A stretch of DNA of 64,000 nucleotides from Chlorohelix sp037138995. GTDB lineage: Bacteria > Chloroflexota > Chloroflexia > Chloroheliales > Chloroheliaceae. The translations under genes and the position numbers were made by a program. The notes beneath the pieces were generated by a model. That model searched no databases. It saw nothing but the letters and a program-made list of their open reading frames with translations, and was not told the DNA's origin. Positions 35,096 to 42,956 of this stretch are shown here, piece after piece. The stretch covers positions 1 through 64,000 of the forward strand of contig NZ_JBAXHI010000009.1 in assembly GCF_037138995.1 (NCBI RefSeq). The letters run 5' to 3'. How positions within the stretch are numbered: position 1 is the stretch's first letter; every line of letters starts with the position of its first letter.

Positions 35096-35464
35096 CTATA
35101 GAATCTGCCCGACTAACCGGATGAGTTGTACAGGGCTGAAGGGCTTGGTCATAAAATGGTCGGCTCCAACTGCTATCGCCCGCGCACGGTCACTACCCTG
35201 ACCATGTGCAGTTAGCATTACAATTACTATCCCGGCAGTATCGGGGTCGGCTTTCAGCTTCTCGCAAACTTCAAAGCCGGTTAAGCCCGGCATTGCCACA
35301 TCCAGTAGTAGTAGTTCGGGCATTTCGCGGCGAGCAATTTCCAGCGCTTCCAAACCATCGGACGCTTCCAGCAAATCCGCGTCTTGTGAAGCTAGAGTTT
35401 CGCGAGTTAGAAGACGCAAGGCATCCTCATCTTCAGCTATAAGTATTTTAGGTTTTTTATTCAT
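35096..35464 (-). CDS. Single-domain response regulator (CheY-like receiver)
   Basis: A receiver domain only. The acidic pair is in LIAEDED, the phosphoacceptor Asp in LLLLDVAMPG, Thr in VMLTAHG and Lys in FMTKPFSP. There is no output domain, so it must act by protein contact or as a phosphate relay. The frame opens at a TTG (35494), but the ATG at 35464 gives the standard N-terminus; its ribosome site is weak. No cognate kinase is adjacent. Confidence 0.88.
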   Translation of the reverse strand: MNKKPKILIAEDEDALRLLTRETLASQDADLLEASDGLEALEIARREMPELLLLDVAMPGLTGFEVCEKLKADPDTAGIVIVMLTAHGQGSDRARAIAVGADHFMTKPFSPVQLIRLVGQIL

Positions 35465-35515
35465 TTGCGCTTGGCAAATCGCCTTTCCAGCCAACTCAGG
35501 GCATCGCTAAGCATT

Positions 35516-36004
35516 CTAAAACGGCTCAAAATAGTAAGCAGCCTGACCCGGTTGTTCTTCTACTCCCACCTCAATAGCTTGGAGCAACTTTGTTTCCGGG
35601 CGGTTTAATTCTAAAATCCGCTTACGAATACAGCCAGTTAAATAACGCGCCAACTCTTCGGCGGTGGTGTTAAGCACCGGCAGCATAACTACTTCGGCAA
35701 CCGGGAAAACATAGCGGCGATTCTGGTAAAGCGCCTCTAATTCTTCTCCGGTTATATTATAACGCAATTGCTGGTTATCGCGTGCCAGCAACATTTTGTG
35801 ATTTAAAGCATTACATTCCAGCCGCACTAGCGGTTTTAAATCACTAAAATTATAGAGAAAGGCATCTGCGCCGCTCTCACCCTCCAGCATAACCTCTACC
35901 CGGTAATTATGCCCATGCAAAGATTCGCAACGTCCACTCGTGGTTATAAAGTGAGCCGCGCTAAAATCGAAATTTTCTTTATAAACCTTAATCCGGTATC
36001 CCAT
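35516..36004 (-). CDS. 6-pyruvoyl-tetrahydropterin synthase / QueD family protein
   Basis: T-fold enzyme acting on dihydroneopterin triphosphate. The zinc ligands His18 (SAAHF), His30 and His32 (LHGHNY) and the catalytic-type Cys26 are present. The usual Asp-His pair appears as Asn68-His69 (ALNHKML), an Asp-to-Asn change confirmed at codon 35801-35803. The Glu in NTTAEELARYL is kept. It could be a pterin or deazapurine enzyme with altered chemistry. It is in a minus-strand cluster, 11 nt after the CoA-transferase. No queC, queE or folE is nearby. Confidence 0.85.
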   Translation of the reverse strand: MGYRIKVYKENFDFSAAHFITTSGRCESLHGHNYRVEVMLEGESGADAFLYNFSDLKPLVRLECNALNHKMLLARDNQQLRYNITGEELEALYQNRRYVFPVAEVVMLPVLNTTAEELARYLTGCIRKRILELNRPETKLLQAIEVGVEEQPGQAAYYFEPF

Positions 36005-36015
36005 TCAACCCTTCT

Positions 36016-37263
36016 TTAAGAAATTAGCTGCATCAGCAAATTTTTGCGTTCCGAAAGCGATTTCCCACGCAAATCGGCTATGCCGTTCTCGGTTACGATA
36101 ATTTGTGCCAAATGACGTGGGGTACTAACTGGCGTACTCGCCTTTAAGTGCGGTACGATTCGGGGATGCCCTTTTGCTGTAACACTCGGCAGGGCGATTA
36201 TCGAAAGACCGTTTTCCGCTCCCCACGCCCCAATAACATAGTCAAGTTGTCCGCCAACCCCCGCTAGTTGCCAATCACCCACAGCTTCAGCATTCACCTG
36301 ACCCCAGTAATCAACTTCAATCGCCGAATTAACCGATACAAAGTTCGGTAATTGTGCAATATGCGCCGGATTATTGGCGACATCAATCCCCTGCAATTCG
36401 ATAGCGGGATGCTCATGGGCGTAGTCGAACAGGCGTTGAGTGCCGATTAATAGAGCGGTAACGCTCTTGCCCTTATCAAAGGGTTTATTTTGATTTGTCA
36501 CCGCCCCCGATTCCAGCAACTCGATTAACGGGTCGGTAATTGCGCCGCCGTGAATACCCAAATTCCGGTGTGATTTGAGCAAACGCGCCACCTGTTCTGG
36601 CACTGTGCCAACCCCCAATTGTACCGTTGCCCCATCTCCAATCAGACTAGCTACATTTACCGCCACGCGCCGCTCTAAATCGCCCGCCTCCAATGGAGGA
36701 ACTTCCAGCAAAGGGCGGTCACTTTCGATAACGGCTGCAAATCTATCAATATGTACCCTCAAGCCGTTAATGCGCGGCATTTGGTGATTCATTTCGGCAA
36801 TAAGCAAAGGCACGCTATCCACCAACGCTTCGGCATAATCCGCGCTAGGTCCGAGTGAGCAATAGCCTTCCGCATCCGGTACAGATACCTGTAAAAAAGC
36901 CGCATCCAGCTTTAAATAGCCTCGCCGAATTAGACCCGGTACTGTTGAAAAACTGGCAGGAACATAATCCACCAACCCGGCGTGTGCTGCGTGCCTTAAA
37001 GAGGGATGCGGGAAAAAGCTTTTCAGATGCAATTTGCCTTCGCCTAAAAGGACGGTATCGGCGTAAAGAGGCGGGGGTGAACCTGCTCCCCGGTAAGTAA
37101 GGGCATATAGAGTCGCGCCGCTCAGCGGTGTAACGCCAGAGCGGAGAACACCCACAAGACCTTCCAATAAAGATTGAGGCTCGGCACAGGCAGAGTGAAG
37201 CGCGATTATAGGGGCGGGAGGCAATAGCTCCAGACATTCGTTAACGGATTTGAGCAGGTTCAA
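36016..37263 (-). CDS. Acetyl-CoA hydrolase/transferase family (4-hydroxybutyrate CoA-transferase-like)
   Basis: Two-domain CoA-transferase of about 415 residues. VQLGVGTVPEQVARLL and GIHGGAITDPLIELLESG are the family's substrate-loop signatures, followed by NPAHIAQLPNFVSVNSAIEVDYWGQVNAE, in which a Ser-Ala-Ile-Glu motif carries the glutamate that forms the CoA thioester. Family members move CoA between acetate, butyrate, succinate or 4-hydroxybutyrate. The open frame reaches 37428, but AGAGG ten bases before a TTG at 37263 and a TATAAT promoter inside the longer frame fix the start at 37263. Confidence 0.88.
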   Translation of the reverse strand: MNLLKSVNECLELLPPAPIIALHSACAEPQSLLEGLVGVLRSGVTPLSGATLYALTYRGAGSPPPLYADTVLLGEGKLHLKSFFPHPSLRHAAHAGLVDYVPASFSTVPGLIRRGYLKLDAAFLQVSVPDAEGYCSLGPSADYAEALVDSVPLLIAEMNHQMPRINGLRVHIDRFAAVIESDRPLLEVPPLEAGDLERRVAVNVASLIGDGATVQLGVGTVPEQVARLLKSHRNLGIHGGAITDPLIELLESGAVTNQNKPFDKGKSVTALLIGTQRLFDYAHEHPAIELQGIDVANNPAHIAQLPNFVSVNSAIEVDYWGQVNAEAVGDWQLAGVGGQLDYVIGAWGAENGLSIIALPSVTAKGHPRIVPHLKASTPVSTPRHLAQIIVTENGIADLRGKSLSERKNLLMQLIS

Positions 37264-37290
37264 AGGTATTGTTTCCTCTTTTTTAGGGGC

Positions 37291-37319
37291 ATTATACCCG
37301 TGTATATAAAATAATACAA
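37291..37319 (-). promoter_or_regulatory. Promoter of the CoA-transferase cluster
   Basis: Minus strand: TTGTAT (37314-37319), 17 nt, TATAAT (37291-37296). The -10 is perfect. Transcription would begin near 37285, about 20 bases before the TTG start. The -35 overlaps the foot of the hairpin at 37317-37344. Confidence 0.6.
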
Positions 37320-37344
37320 CGCCGAGGGAAACGACTCGGCGTTG
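37317..37344. promoter_or_regulatory. Ten-pair inverted repeat overlapping the CoA-transferase -35
   Basis: CAACGCCGAG (37317-37326) and CTCGGCGTTG (37335-37344) are perfect inverted repeats around eight bases. The minus strand is AT-rich beyond it (TATTATTTTATAT). Possible roles are an operator for a dimeric regulator or a terminator that isolates the promoter. Confidence 0.55.
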
Positions 37345-37818
37345 TTGCGAAACGAACAACGAAAGGAGATTTAACAAATATTGAGGGATAAATTCTATGG
37401 AGTAGTACGGAGATACTGATTGGCTCAACCAGTTTTGATAAAGCCTATGTACTTTCCAATTGAATTATTACACTTCAACATTACAAAACAAATTACAACG
37501 GTATTTAGTTTTTTTTATTAATAATTATTAAACTCTATTTGATACTTCCCGGTCTGTTGCAAAAAAAAAAGGTTGAGGGCAAACGAGAGGGTAAAGCCTA
37601 AGCATTTAATGTGGCTAGTACGAAAGTAATGGGTTTGCTAGTGCAGCAAAGGTTCTCCAATATGACACAGTCGCAACATCATTTTGACTATGCCTTTAGT
37701 AAGCAGTTGTTTTCAATTTCCTAATGAAGCTTTGTTTTTTCTATACTTTCTTGCATATCTACGCTACCCCTCGCCATCGGGTAGCAAAGGGGTTAAAGCG
37801 CGATAGTTATGCCAGAGT
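37345..37818. other. AT-rich intergenic stretch, no gene seen
   Basis: It contains a 14-bp palindrome TTAATAATTATTAA (37518-37531), an A10 homopolymer near 37565 and a GCTACCC/GGGTAGC hairpin near 37763-37785 that could end the L,D-transpeptidase transcript on the minus strand. No ORF with a ribosome site is convincing. Confidence 0.4.
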
Positions 37819-38976
37819 CTAGTAATGAATGTTAACGTGTGAACCGATACTAAGGAAGTTCCAAGCGTAAAAGCTCTCGTCCAAGCCCATATTCACACAG
37901 CCATGACTTGCCTGATAGCCAAAGCTAGAACGCCACCAAGCATAATGTAACGCATGCCCTTCGCTGGTGAAATACTGAGTGTACAGCACATTGTATAGGT
38001 CGTAATAATCCTCAGTACCGATGTCACCACCCTTCATGTGTTCGTTCGGAATACGGCTGAAGATGGCGAAAGTACCCACCGGGGTTTCGTGTCCCGGCTT
38101 ACCTGATACTACTAATATAGTTTTGATGGGAGTGTCACCTTCCATAAAAGTAGCATTAAAAGTGGTCAGATTTACATCAACCCAGTGTTCCCAAATGCGA
38201 GTATCTTTGGTTACTGACATTACGCTCGGATCAAGTCCACTTGCTTGAGTGCTAACTTTACGGGCGGCTGCCGCCAACGGACCGAGTTCTGCCAATTTCA
38301 CGCCAAAGCTTGGATGAAACAGGAGTCGCGCCCTTTCAAAATCCTGCGCTGCTACCCATGTATCACCTACCAATAGAGGATATTCCTCGCTGATGGGATA
38401 ACCGAAAAAGTATAAGCCGCCCTGCGTATTCCAAAATTGCTGGAATCCACCACCTAGGCTATGTTTGGTAGCTTCAAAGTAAACTCGCGAATCACCATTT
38501 GGCAAAGCGGCAATCGGTTGGTAAGCGGGATTAGCCCGTTCTTCCGGTGAAGCAACTGAATATAATTCAGTACCGAGCAAGCCCAAACTTGTCTCCCATT
38601 GCGTTCCGGCTAAATCAGGGTGGTATTCCATACGCGCTTTTTGAAAATACTGCACCGTACGTCCATTTTCGGTAAGTTCATCGGTTACAGGACAGCCAAA
38701 CGAGTCGAATTTGCCGTTCATTTGCCAGAAGCGCAAGAAACCGTAGCTGAGATAGTGACCACAATCGGAAAAATAGATTTTATCCGGGTTGGGGGTGGGC
38801 GAAAAATTATTAGCGTAGGGTATAGTGGGTACGAAGGATTTAACCTGATTAACAATCGGTGCAGAAGTATTTGAACCTGTCTCCGAAGCCGCAAAGGTCG
38901 TACTAATTCCGTTAGTAATTATCAACATAAGGGCAAACGCCAATAGCCAGCGATATTGTTTAGCTAGTAAGGACAC
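37819..38976 (-). CDS. Exported L,D-transpeptidase (YkuD) with N-terminal FGYP repeats
   Basis: Cell-wall cross-linking enzyme or wall-protein anchor. A signal peptide covers about 1-30 (hydrophobic to FAA). Two repeats of the form F..FW...G....FG(C/Y)P(I/V)...E.......Q.FE(K)AR.E.HP lie at about 77-120 and 175-225. The C-terminal YkuD domain ends in SHGCVNMGLDESFYAWNF, with the catalytic His-Gly-Cys. Substrate-loop features KPGHETPVGTFAIF are typical of the fold. A GTG start at 38976 lies eight bases after GGAGG. The repeats recur in related form in the anti-sigma factor at 8557. Confidence 0.92.
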   Translation of the reverse strand: MSLLAKQYRWLLAFALMLIITNGISTTFAASETGSNTSAPIVNQVKSFVPTIPYANNFSPTPNPDKIYFSDCGHYLSYGFLRFWQMNGKFDSFGCPVTDELTENGRTVQYFQKARMEYHPDLAGTQWETSLGLLGTELYSVASPEERANPAYQPIAALPNGDSRVYFEATKHSLGGGFQQFWNTQGGLYFFGYPISEEYPLLVGDTWVAAQDFERARLLFHPSFGVKLAELGPLAAAARKVSTQASGLDPSVMSVTKDTRIWEHWVDVNLTTFNATFMEGDTPIKTILVVSGKPGHETPVGTFAIFSRIPNEHMKGGDIGTEDYYDLYNVLYTQYFTSEGHALHYAWWRSSFGYQASHGCVNMGLDESFYAWNFLSIGSHVNIHY

Positions 38977-39475
38977 CGATGCAACCTCCAGTTATTATTT
39001 CTCAATTTTCCGCTTAAAACTAGACAGGGAATTTAATAGGCAAGCAGATTATTTTCTTGCCAAAAACAATTTTGCAAGCGAAATCCAATATTAATATTTT
39101 GCAAATCTTATATGAAAACGGCTACCCAATGAGCTTCTGGGATGCCGCCTATATAGTATAGCAGTTTTTCAGATAAACCGCATTATTTTTGTAATTTTCG
39201 AGTAGCTGCGCCAGTTTTGCTCTTTTGACCAATTATAACCGCTTACCAAATTGTACTTGCTTTTTGACCTAGTAAAGGAAAAAGGGCATTTTACTTTTAG
39301 TGATATACTGGCAGGTGTCAGAATAGCTTTGTGGTATGTGGTTGTGGATTTAGTTTTCATACATTACCTTCTGACCATGAGTTTTGTTGAATGCCTCGTG
39401 CTGAGCTAGACCTTATAGCTTTTGCTATTTGTTATTAACTTATTTTTGTGCAAACGCAAGCTTAGAGATTTTGCC
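38977..39475. other. Divergent intergenic region between L,D-transpeptidase and ABC ATPase
   Basis: An extended -10 (TGATATACT, 39301-39309) could serve the ABC gene. A 63-codon minus-strand frame (39169-39360) has AAGG seven bases before its ATG but a Lys/Ser/Thr-rich sequence unlike a folded protein, so I do not call it. A CTTGC/GCAAG hairpin lies near 39056-39078. Confidence 0.35.
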
Positions 39476-40612
39476 ATGAAACCGCTGGAACTAGCTATCC
39501 GAAAACAACTCAAACGCTTCACCCTACAAGCAGAATTGAGCCTGAACGAAGAAGAAGCCAGAGTGCTGGTGCTTTTCGGAGCAAGCGGCAGCGGCAAAAG
39601 CGTAACGCTCAAGTGCATAGCCGGAGTTATAGAGCCGGATGCGGGTTATATATCCATCTCCGGCAGGGCAGTTTTCGATAGCCGTCAAAACCTGAGCGTA
39701 AAGATTCAGAAACGCAATGTCGGATATGTGCCTCAAAATTACGCTCTTTTCCCACACCTTACCGTTGAGCAGAATATAGCCTTTGGTCTGCACCACGAAG
39801 AACGGATAGCTACAACAAAGCGCGTGCGCGAGTTATTGGGCTTGATGCAACTTGACGGGCTGGAAAAGGTTTATCCGCGCCAATTATCGGGTGGGCAACA
39901 ACAAAGGGTCGCTTTTGCCCGCGCCCTTGCGCCACGCCCTTCTATTTTGCTGCTAGACGAGCCGTTCTCCGCTCTTGATGTCAATATCCGCGCAGAATTG
40001 CGCCAAAATTTAGCTCACCTCAGCCGTGACCTCGCTATTCCGGTGGTATTTATCACCCACGACCTCGAAGAAGCCTATATGCTGGCAGACAAGTTGGCGG
40101 TATTGGATAAGGGGCAGCTTTTGCAGAGCGGTAGCCGCGACCAGATTTTTTATCACCCTGACAACGAACGAGTAGCCCGGTTATTAGGTATTCGTAATAT
40201 AATTGCAGGGAAAGTTACAGAAGTGAACAGCGACAAGCGGGTTGCACTGATAAATTGTAACGGGCTAATGCTAGAAGCCGCCATTGGACAAGAGCAAGTG
40301 ATACCGCAACCGGGAACTAAGCTTAAAGTGTGCTTGCGCCCTGAAAATCTGGAACTTATACGCACTGGAGAGGAAGTAACCTTGAATAGTTTTCGGGGAA
40401 TCATTACCGAAGAAGTGGCGCGAGGTTCGCTATACACGGTTTATTTTGCCCCGCTTGCCGGAGATTTGACGGTATTTCCTCCACTCGAAATAGAATTACC
40501 TGCTCGCCAGTATCTTGCGCTCAAGAGTATGGATTCTGGACAATGGCAAGTCAGGCTCGAAGCCAGCGCCGCCCATTTAATCTTTCCGGAGGTTCTAAGT
40601 GACCAAAGTTGA
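39476..40612 (+). CDS. Molybdate/sulfate-type ABC transporter ATP-binding protein, orphan
   Basis: ABC ATPase with Walker A GASGSGKS, Q-loop VGYVPQNYALFPHLTV, signature LSGGQQQR, Walker B ILLLDEPFSALD and the switch THD. The C-terminal region (about 250-375) resembles a TOBE domain, as in ModC/CysA-type proteins that energise oxyanion import. No permease or binding-protein gene is adjacent, so partners must be encoded elsewhere. The start at the ATG 39476 is preferred because the residue 1-18 extension of the longer frame is not conserved. It overlaps the PadR gene by 14 nt. Confidence 0.9.
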   Translation: MKPLELAIRKQLKRFTLQAELSLNEEEARVLVLFGASGSGKSVTLKCIAGVIEPDAGYISISGRAVFDSRQNLSVKIQKRNVGYVPQNYALFPHLTVEQNIAFGLHHEERIATTKRVRELLGLMQLDGLEKVYPRQLSGGQQQRVAFARALAPRPSILLLDEPFSALDVNIRAELRQNLAHLSRDLAIPVVFITHDLEEAYMLADKLAVLDKGQLLQSGSRDQIFYHPDNERVARLLGIRNIIAGKVTEVNSDKRVALINCNGLMLEAAIGQEQVIPQPGTKLKVCLRPENLELIRTGEEVTLNSFRGIITEEVARGSLYTVYFAPLAGDLTVFPPLEIELPARQYLALKSMDSGQWQVRLEASAAHLIFPEVLSDQS

Positions 40613-41192
40613 GAACGAAACTAAAGGAAAAAGCAAAAAATCACCGCTTCAACCCGAACGCCCCGCCACTGAATTTGCCTTGCTAGGGTTATTGTGCGAA
40701 GGAGCAAGTCACGGCTACGAACTAACGCGCCATTTCAGCGAAGATACCGAACTGGCACAGGTATGCCAACTTGAAATGAGCTTGCTATATGCTTTGCTCA
40801 AAAAGTTGGAAAAGGAAGGTTTGGCGTTGGGTCATGAAGAGCCAGTAAGCGAACACAAAACCCGCCATGTAGTTGAGTTGAGCGAAGAAGGCAGACAGGT
40901 GTTTGAGAAATGGCTGGCACAACCCGTAAAACGCACCCGTGAAATGCGTCTCGATTTTCTCGTCAAGCTCTATTTTGCGCGGAGACGCGGCAGCAATATA
41001 GCAATTGCGCTGGTGCAACGCCAATACGATTACAACCTCAGTTTGCTAAACCATCTTAAGGAAGAACGTAAGAAATCGCAAAACCAAGAAAGTAATATTT
41101 ACAAAAGGTGGGTGCTAGAATTCAGAATAGAACAGAATGAAGGCTCGTTGCGATGGTTGGCTTCTTGCCAGAAAGAGCTTGCCGGAGAATAA
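40599..41192 (+). CDS. PadR-family transcriptional regulator
   Basis: The winged helix at about 24-110 begins EFALLGLLCEGASHGYELTRHF, the PadR signature, with SLLYALLKKLEKEGL as the recognition region and RHVVELSEEGRQVFEKWL as the wing. A C-terminal helical domain (about 115-195) is of the Vir_act_alpha_C type used for dimerisation. A GTG start at 40599 follows GGAGG by six bases, overlapping the ABC ATPase gene, so expression is coupled. Control of the ATPase itself is a fair guess but unproven. Confidence 0.9.
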   Translation: MTKVENETKGKSKKSPLQPERPATEFALLGLLCEGASHGYELTRHFSEDTELAQVCQLEMSLLYALLKKLEKEGLALGHEEPVSEHKTRHVVELSEEGRQVFEKWLAQPVKRTREMRLDFLVKLYFARRRGSNIAIALVQRQYDYNLSLLNHLKEERKKSQNQESNIYKRWVLEFRIEQNEGSLRWLASCQKELAGE

Positions 41193-41197
41193 AAAGG

Positions 41198-41219
41198 GGG
41201 CGACCCATTGGAGTCGCCC
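41198..41219. terminator. Hairpin after the PadR gene
   Basis: GGGCGAC (41198-41204) pairs with GTCGCCC (41213-41219). The T-run is on the minus-strand side (CCCCCTTTTTA), so it is a better terminator for leftward transcription, yet no leftward gene is evident upstream. Confidence 0.55.
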
Positions 41220-41502
41220 GACAAAACACACGACACACGGCTTAAAAGGAACAGATATTAGGCTTTTAAGATTGAGATGGGGGCAGACGCGGACGCAACA
41301 TTTTAATGAGCATCCATATAGCGCCACATGATTTCTGTTTGAAAAAAGGTAATCCGATAAAGGCTTCTATTCCCAACCACCTGTAGTTAAAACCCAATAT
41401 GCTAAATATGTGTGTACCTTTACATTATCCGCTATACTACTTTTGTATCGAGTAGCTTTTACTACAAAAAAGGGGTTTAACCTATATTTTTCTCAAGAGT
41501 AT
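41220..41502. other. Upstream region of the translin operon
   Basis: A TATACT (41433-41438) is a candidate -10 without a good -35, followed by a GTAG-CTTTTA-CTAC inverted repeat. The open frame of the next gene extends back to 41410, but its first 31 residues look random. Confidence 0.35.
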
Positions 41503-42258
41503 ATGACAAACTATTTAGATAATTTTAAGGGCGCTTTACTGGGCTTCAGCTTGAATAGTTCCGGGCAAACGAGCGCGGTTTTCGAGAGCCTTTACGCCGG
41601 GTTGTGTACGGGGCTGTACAAGGTCTTTGCGCCACTAACAGACGAGGATAAGGCGTTGGCGCGGCAACCCACCGACCCGCTAAAGGTGTCGCTGGCGTTG
41701 GGAATTGCCGACTCTGCCCAAGCAGCATTAGTTTTTGAAAGCCAAATATTATTGGGACATGCCGTGCGTCTGATGTGCCTACACGAATTATTACCAGAAG
41801 ATTTGATGAGCGCAGTTATTGACTTTCTGCCGCCCGGCGGCATTTTTGATAATCCGTTGCGGGCGAAGTTGCTGGCGGCTCAAGATTATCTGGAAGAGCG
41901 GCAAACGCTGGTAGATAACATGCTGGCGGGCGATTTGGAACTGGATTTGTTGGAAATTGACAGGCGGAATGCCAAACGTTGTGGGGCGGGCGCAAATATC
42001 GAAGAAGCCGTAGCGGCAGCTTTTTACGCCGTAACCGCCCGCAAGGATAGCTTTGAAGAGGCAATTACGGTAGCGCTTGCAGCAGGAAACCCTACCCTAA
42101 GCGCCTCTATATGTGGAGCAATTGCCGGGGCATATCACGGAATAAAGGGCATCCCCGCTGAATGGTTGGACAAATTAGAGATTCGGGCTATAATCGAGAA
42201 AACTGCACGTGAATTGCATGCCAATTCATTTAAAACCATCGAAAAGGATATGCTATGA
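41503..42258 (+). CDS. ADP-ribosylglycohydrolase-like protein lacking the metal-site aspartates
   Basis: The N-terminus NFKGALLGFSL and C-terminal IEEAVAAAFYAVTARKDSFEEAITVALAAGNPTLSASICGAIAGAYHG align well with ADP-ribosylglycohydrolases, including the following IPAEWLDKLE. In catalytic members the last block has a GxDxD-type metal site before TxxA..GA.AGA; here it is Gly-Asn196-Pro-Thr. The N-terminal GD/DDT metal residues are absent as well. The fold is therefore probably kept for binding ADP-ribose-like ligands or as a scaffold. It is the first of three genes and overlaps the translin gene as ATGA. Confidence 0.75.
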   Translation: MTNYLDNFKGALLGFSLNSSGQTSAVFESLYAGLCTGLYKVFAPLTDEDKALARQPTDPLKVSLALGIADSAQAALVFESQILLGHAVRLMCLHELLPEDLMSAVIDFLPPGGIFDNPLRAKLLAAQDYLEERQTLVDNMLAGDLELDLLEIDRRNAKRCGAGANIEEAVAAAFYAVTARKDSFEEAITVALAAGNPTLSASICGAIAGAYHGIKGIPAEWLDKLEIRAIIEKTARELHANSFKTIEKDML

Positions 42259-42920
42259 GTGACAACAGCAGCGCTATTGAAGCCACTATTTCGGCTATCG
42301 TAGCACGTATAGAGCAAAAGAACGCTGCCCGCGAAAAGGCTTTAGCCGAATCGCGTCAGGTAATTCGCAACGCCGCTAATTCAATCCGGGCGCTACATCG
42401 CCACGAGTTTGAGCAGGCTGCTGAAATGTTGGAGCAAGGGCGTGCTTTATTGCTTGGCTTGAAAAATGTCCTGTCCCTTTTCCCGGATATATATTGGGCA
42501 GGTTATGTACAGGACGCGCAAAAGGAATATTCGGAAGCTCGCCTGACCTATGCGCTGGTTCGTGGGGAAGTTTTGCCTTTGCCAGAAACGTTGGGAGTGG
42601 AAGATGCGCCCTACCTGAATGCGCTTGCCGAAGCCGCCAGCGAACTGAGACGCTATATTCTTGACCTTATCCGGCATGGCGCAGAACACAACGAAGAATG
42701 CGAAAAATTGCTGGAAATGATGGATGAAGTGTATAGCCGCCTAGTCACGGTAGATTACCCGGATGTGCTTACTGGCGGGTTGCGCCGTACTACCGACCAA
42801 TTGCGCGGAGTGCTAGAACGCACCAGAGGCGATCTGACCCTTACCCTGCGCCAGCGCGTGCTTGAGCTTGCTCTCGCAAGATATAACACGCCTATAGATG
42901 GAAAACCAAACCCTGAGTAA
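42255..42920 (+). CDS. Translin/TRAX-family protein
   Basis: All-helical translin-fold protein of 221 residues. The N-terminal REKALAESRQVIRNAANSIRALHR, central YVQDAQKEYSEARLTY (85-100), YLNALAEAASELRRYILDLIR and C-terminal DYPDVLTGGLRRTTDQLRGVLERTRGD match translin homologues from archaea and eukaryotes. The acidic pair in KEYSEA (Glu91, Glu94) corresponds, as I recall, to the TRAX QEYVEA active-site glutamates, so RNase activity is possible. The gene overlaps the ADP-ribosylglycohydrolase-like gene by 4 nt, which suggests a joint function in nucleic acid or nucleotide handling. Confidence 0.85.
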   Translation: MSDNSSAIEATISAIVARIEQKNAAREKALAESRQVIRNAANSIRALHRHEFEQAAEMLEQGRALLLGLKNVLSLFPDIYWAGYVQDAQKEYSEARLTYALVRGEVLPLPETLGVEDAPYLNALAEAASELRRYILDLIRHGAEHNEECEKLLEMMDEVYSRLVTVDYPDVLTGGLRRTTDQLRGVLERTRGDLTLTLRQRVLELALARYNTPIDGKPNPE

Positions 42921-42956
42921 TTCAAGCAAAAACCGTATAAAGGATACGGCAAGAAT

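Noticed and set aside
37264..37428. N-terminal extension of the CoA-transferase frame
   Set aside because: It contains a TATAAT promoter and the ribosome site for a downstream TTG; the residues are not typical of the family.
39169..39360. 63-codon minus-strand frame with AAGG before its ATG
   Set aside because: Lys/Ser/Thr-rich, no domain or helix pattern, no terminator; I could not support it as a gene.
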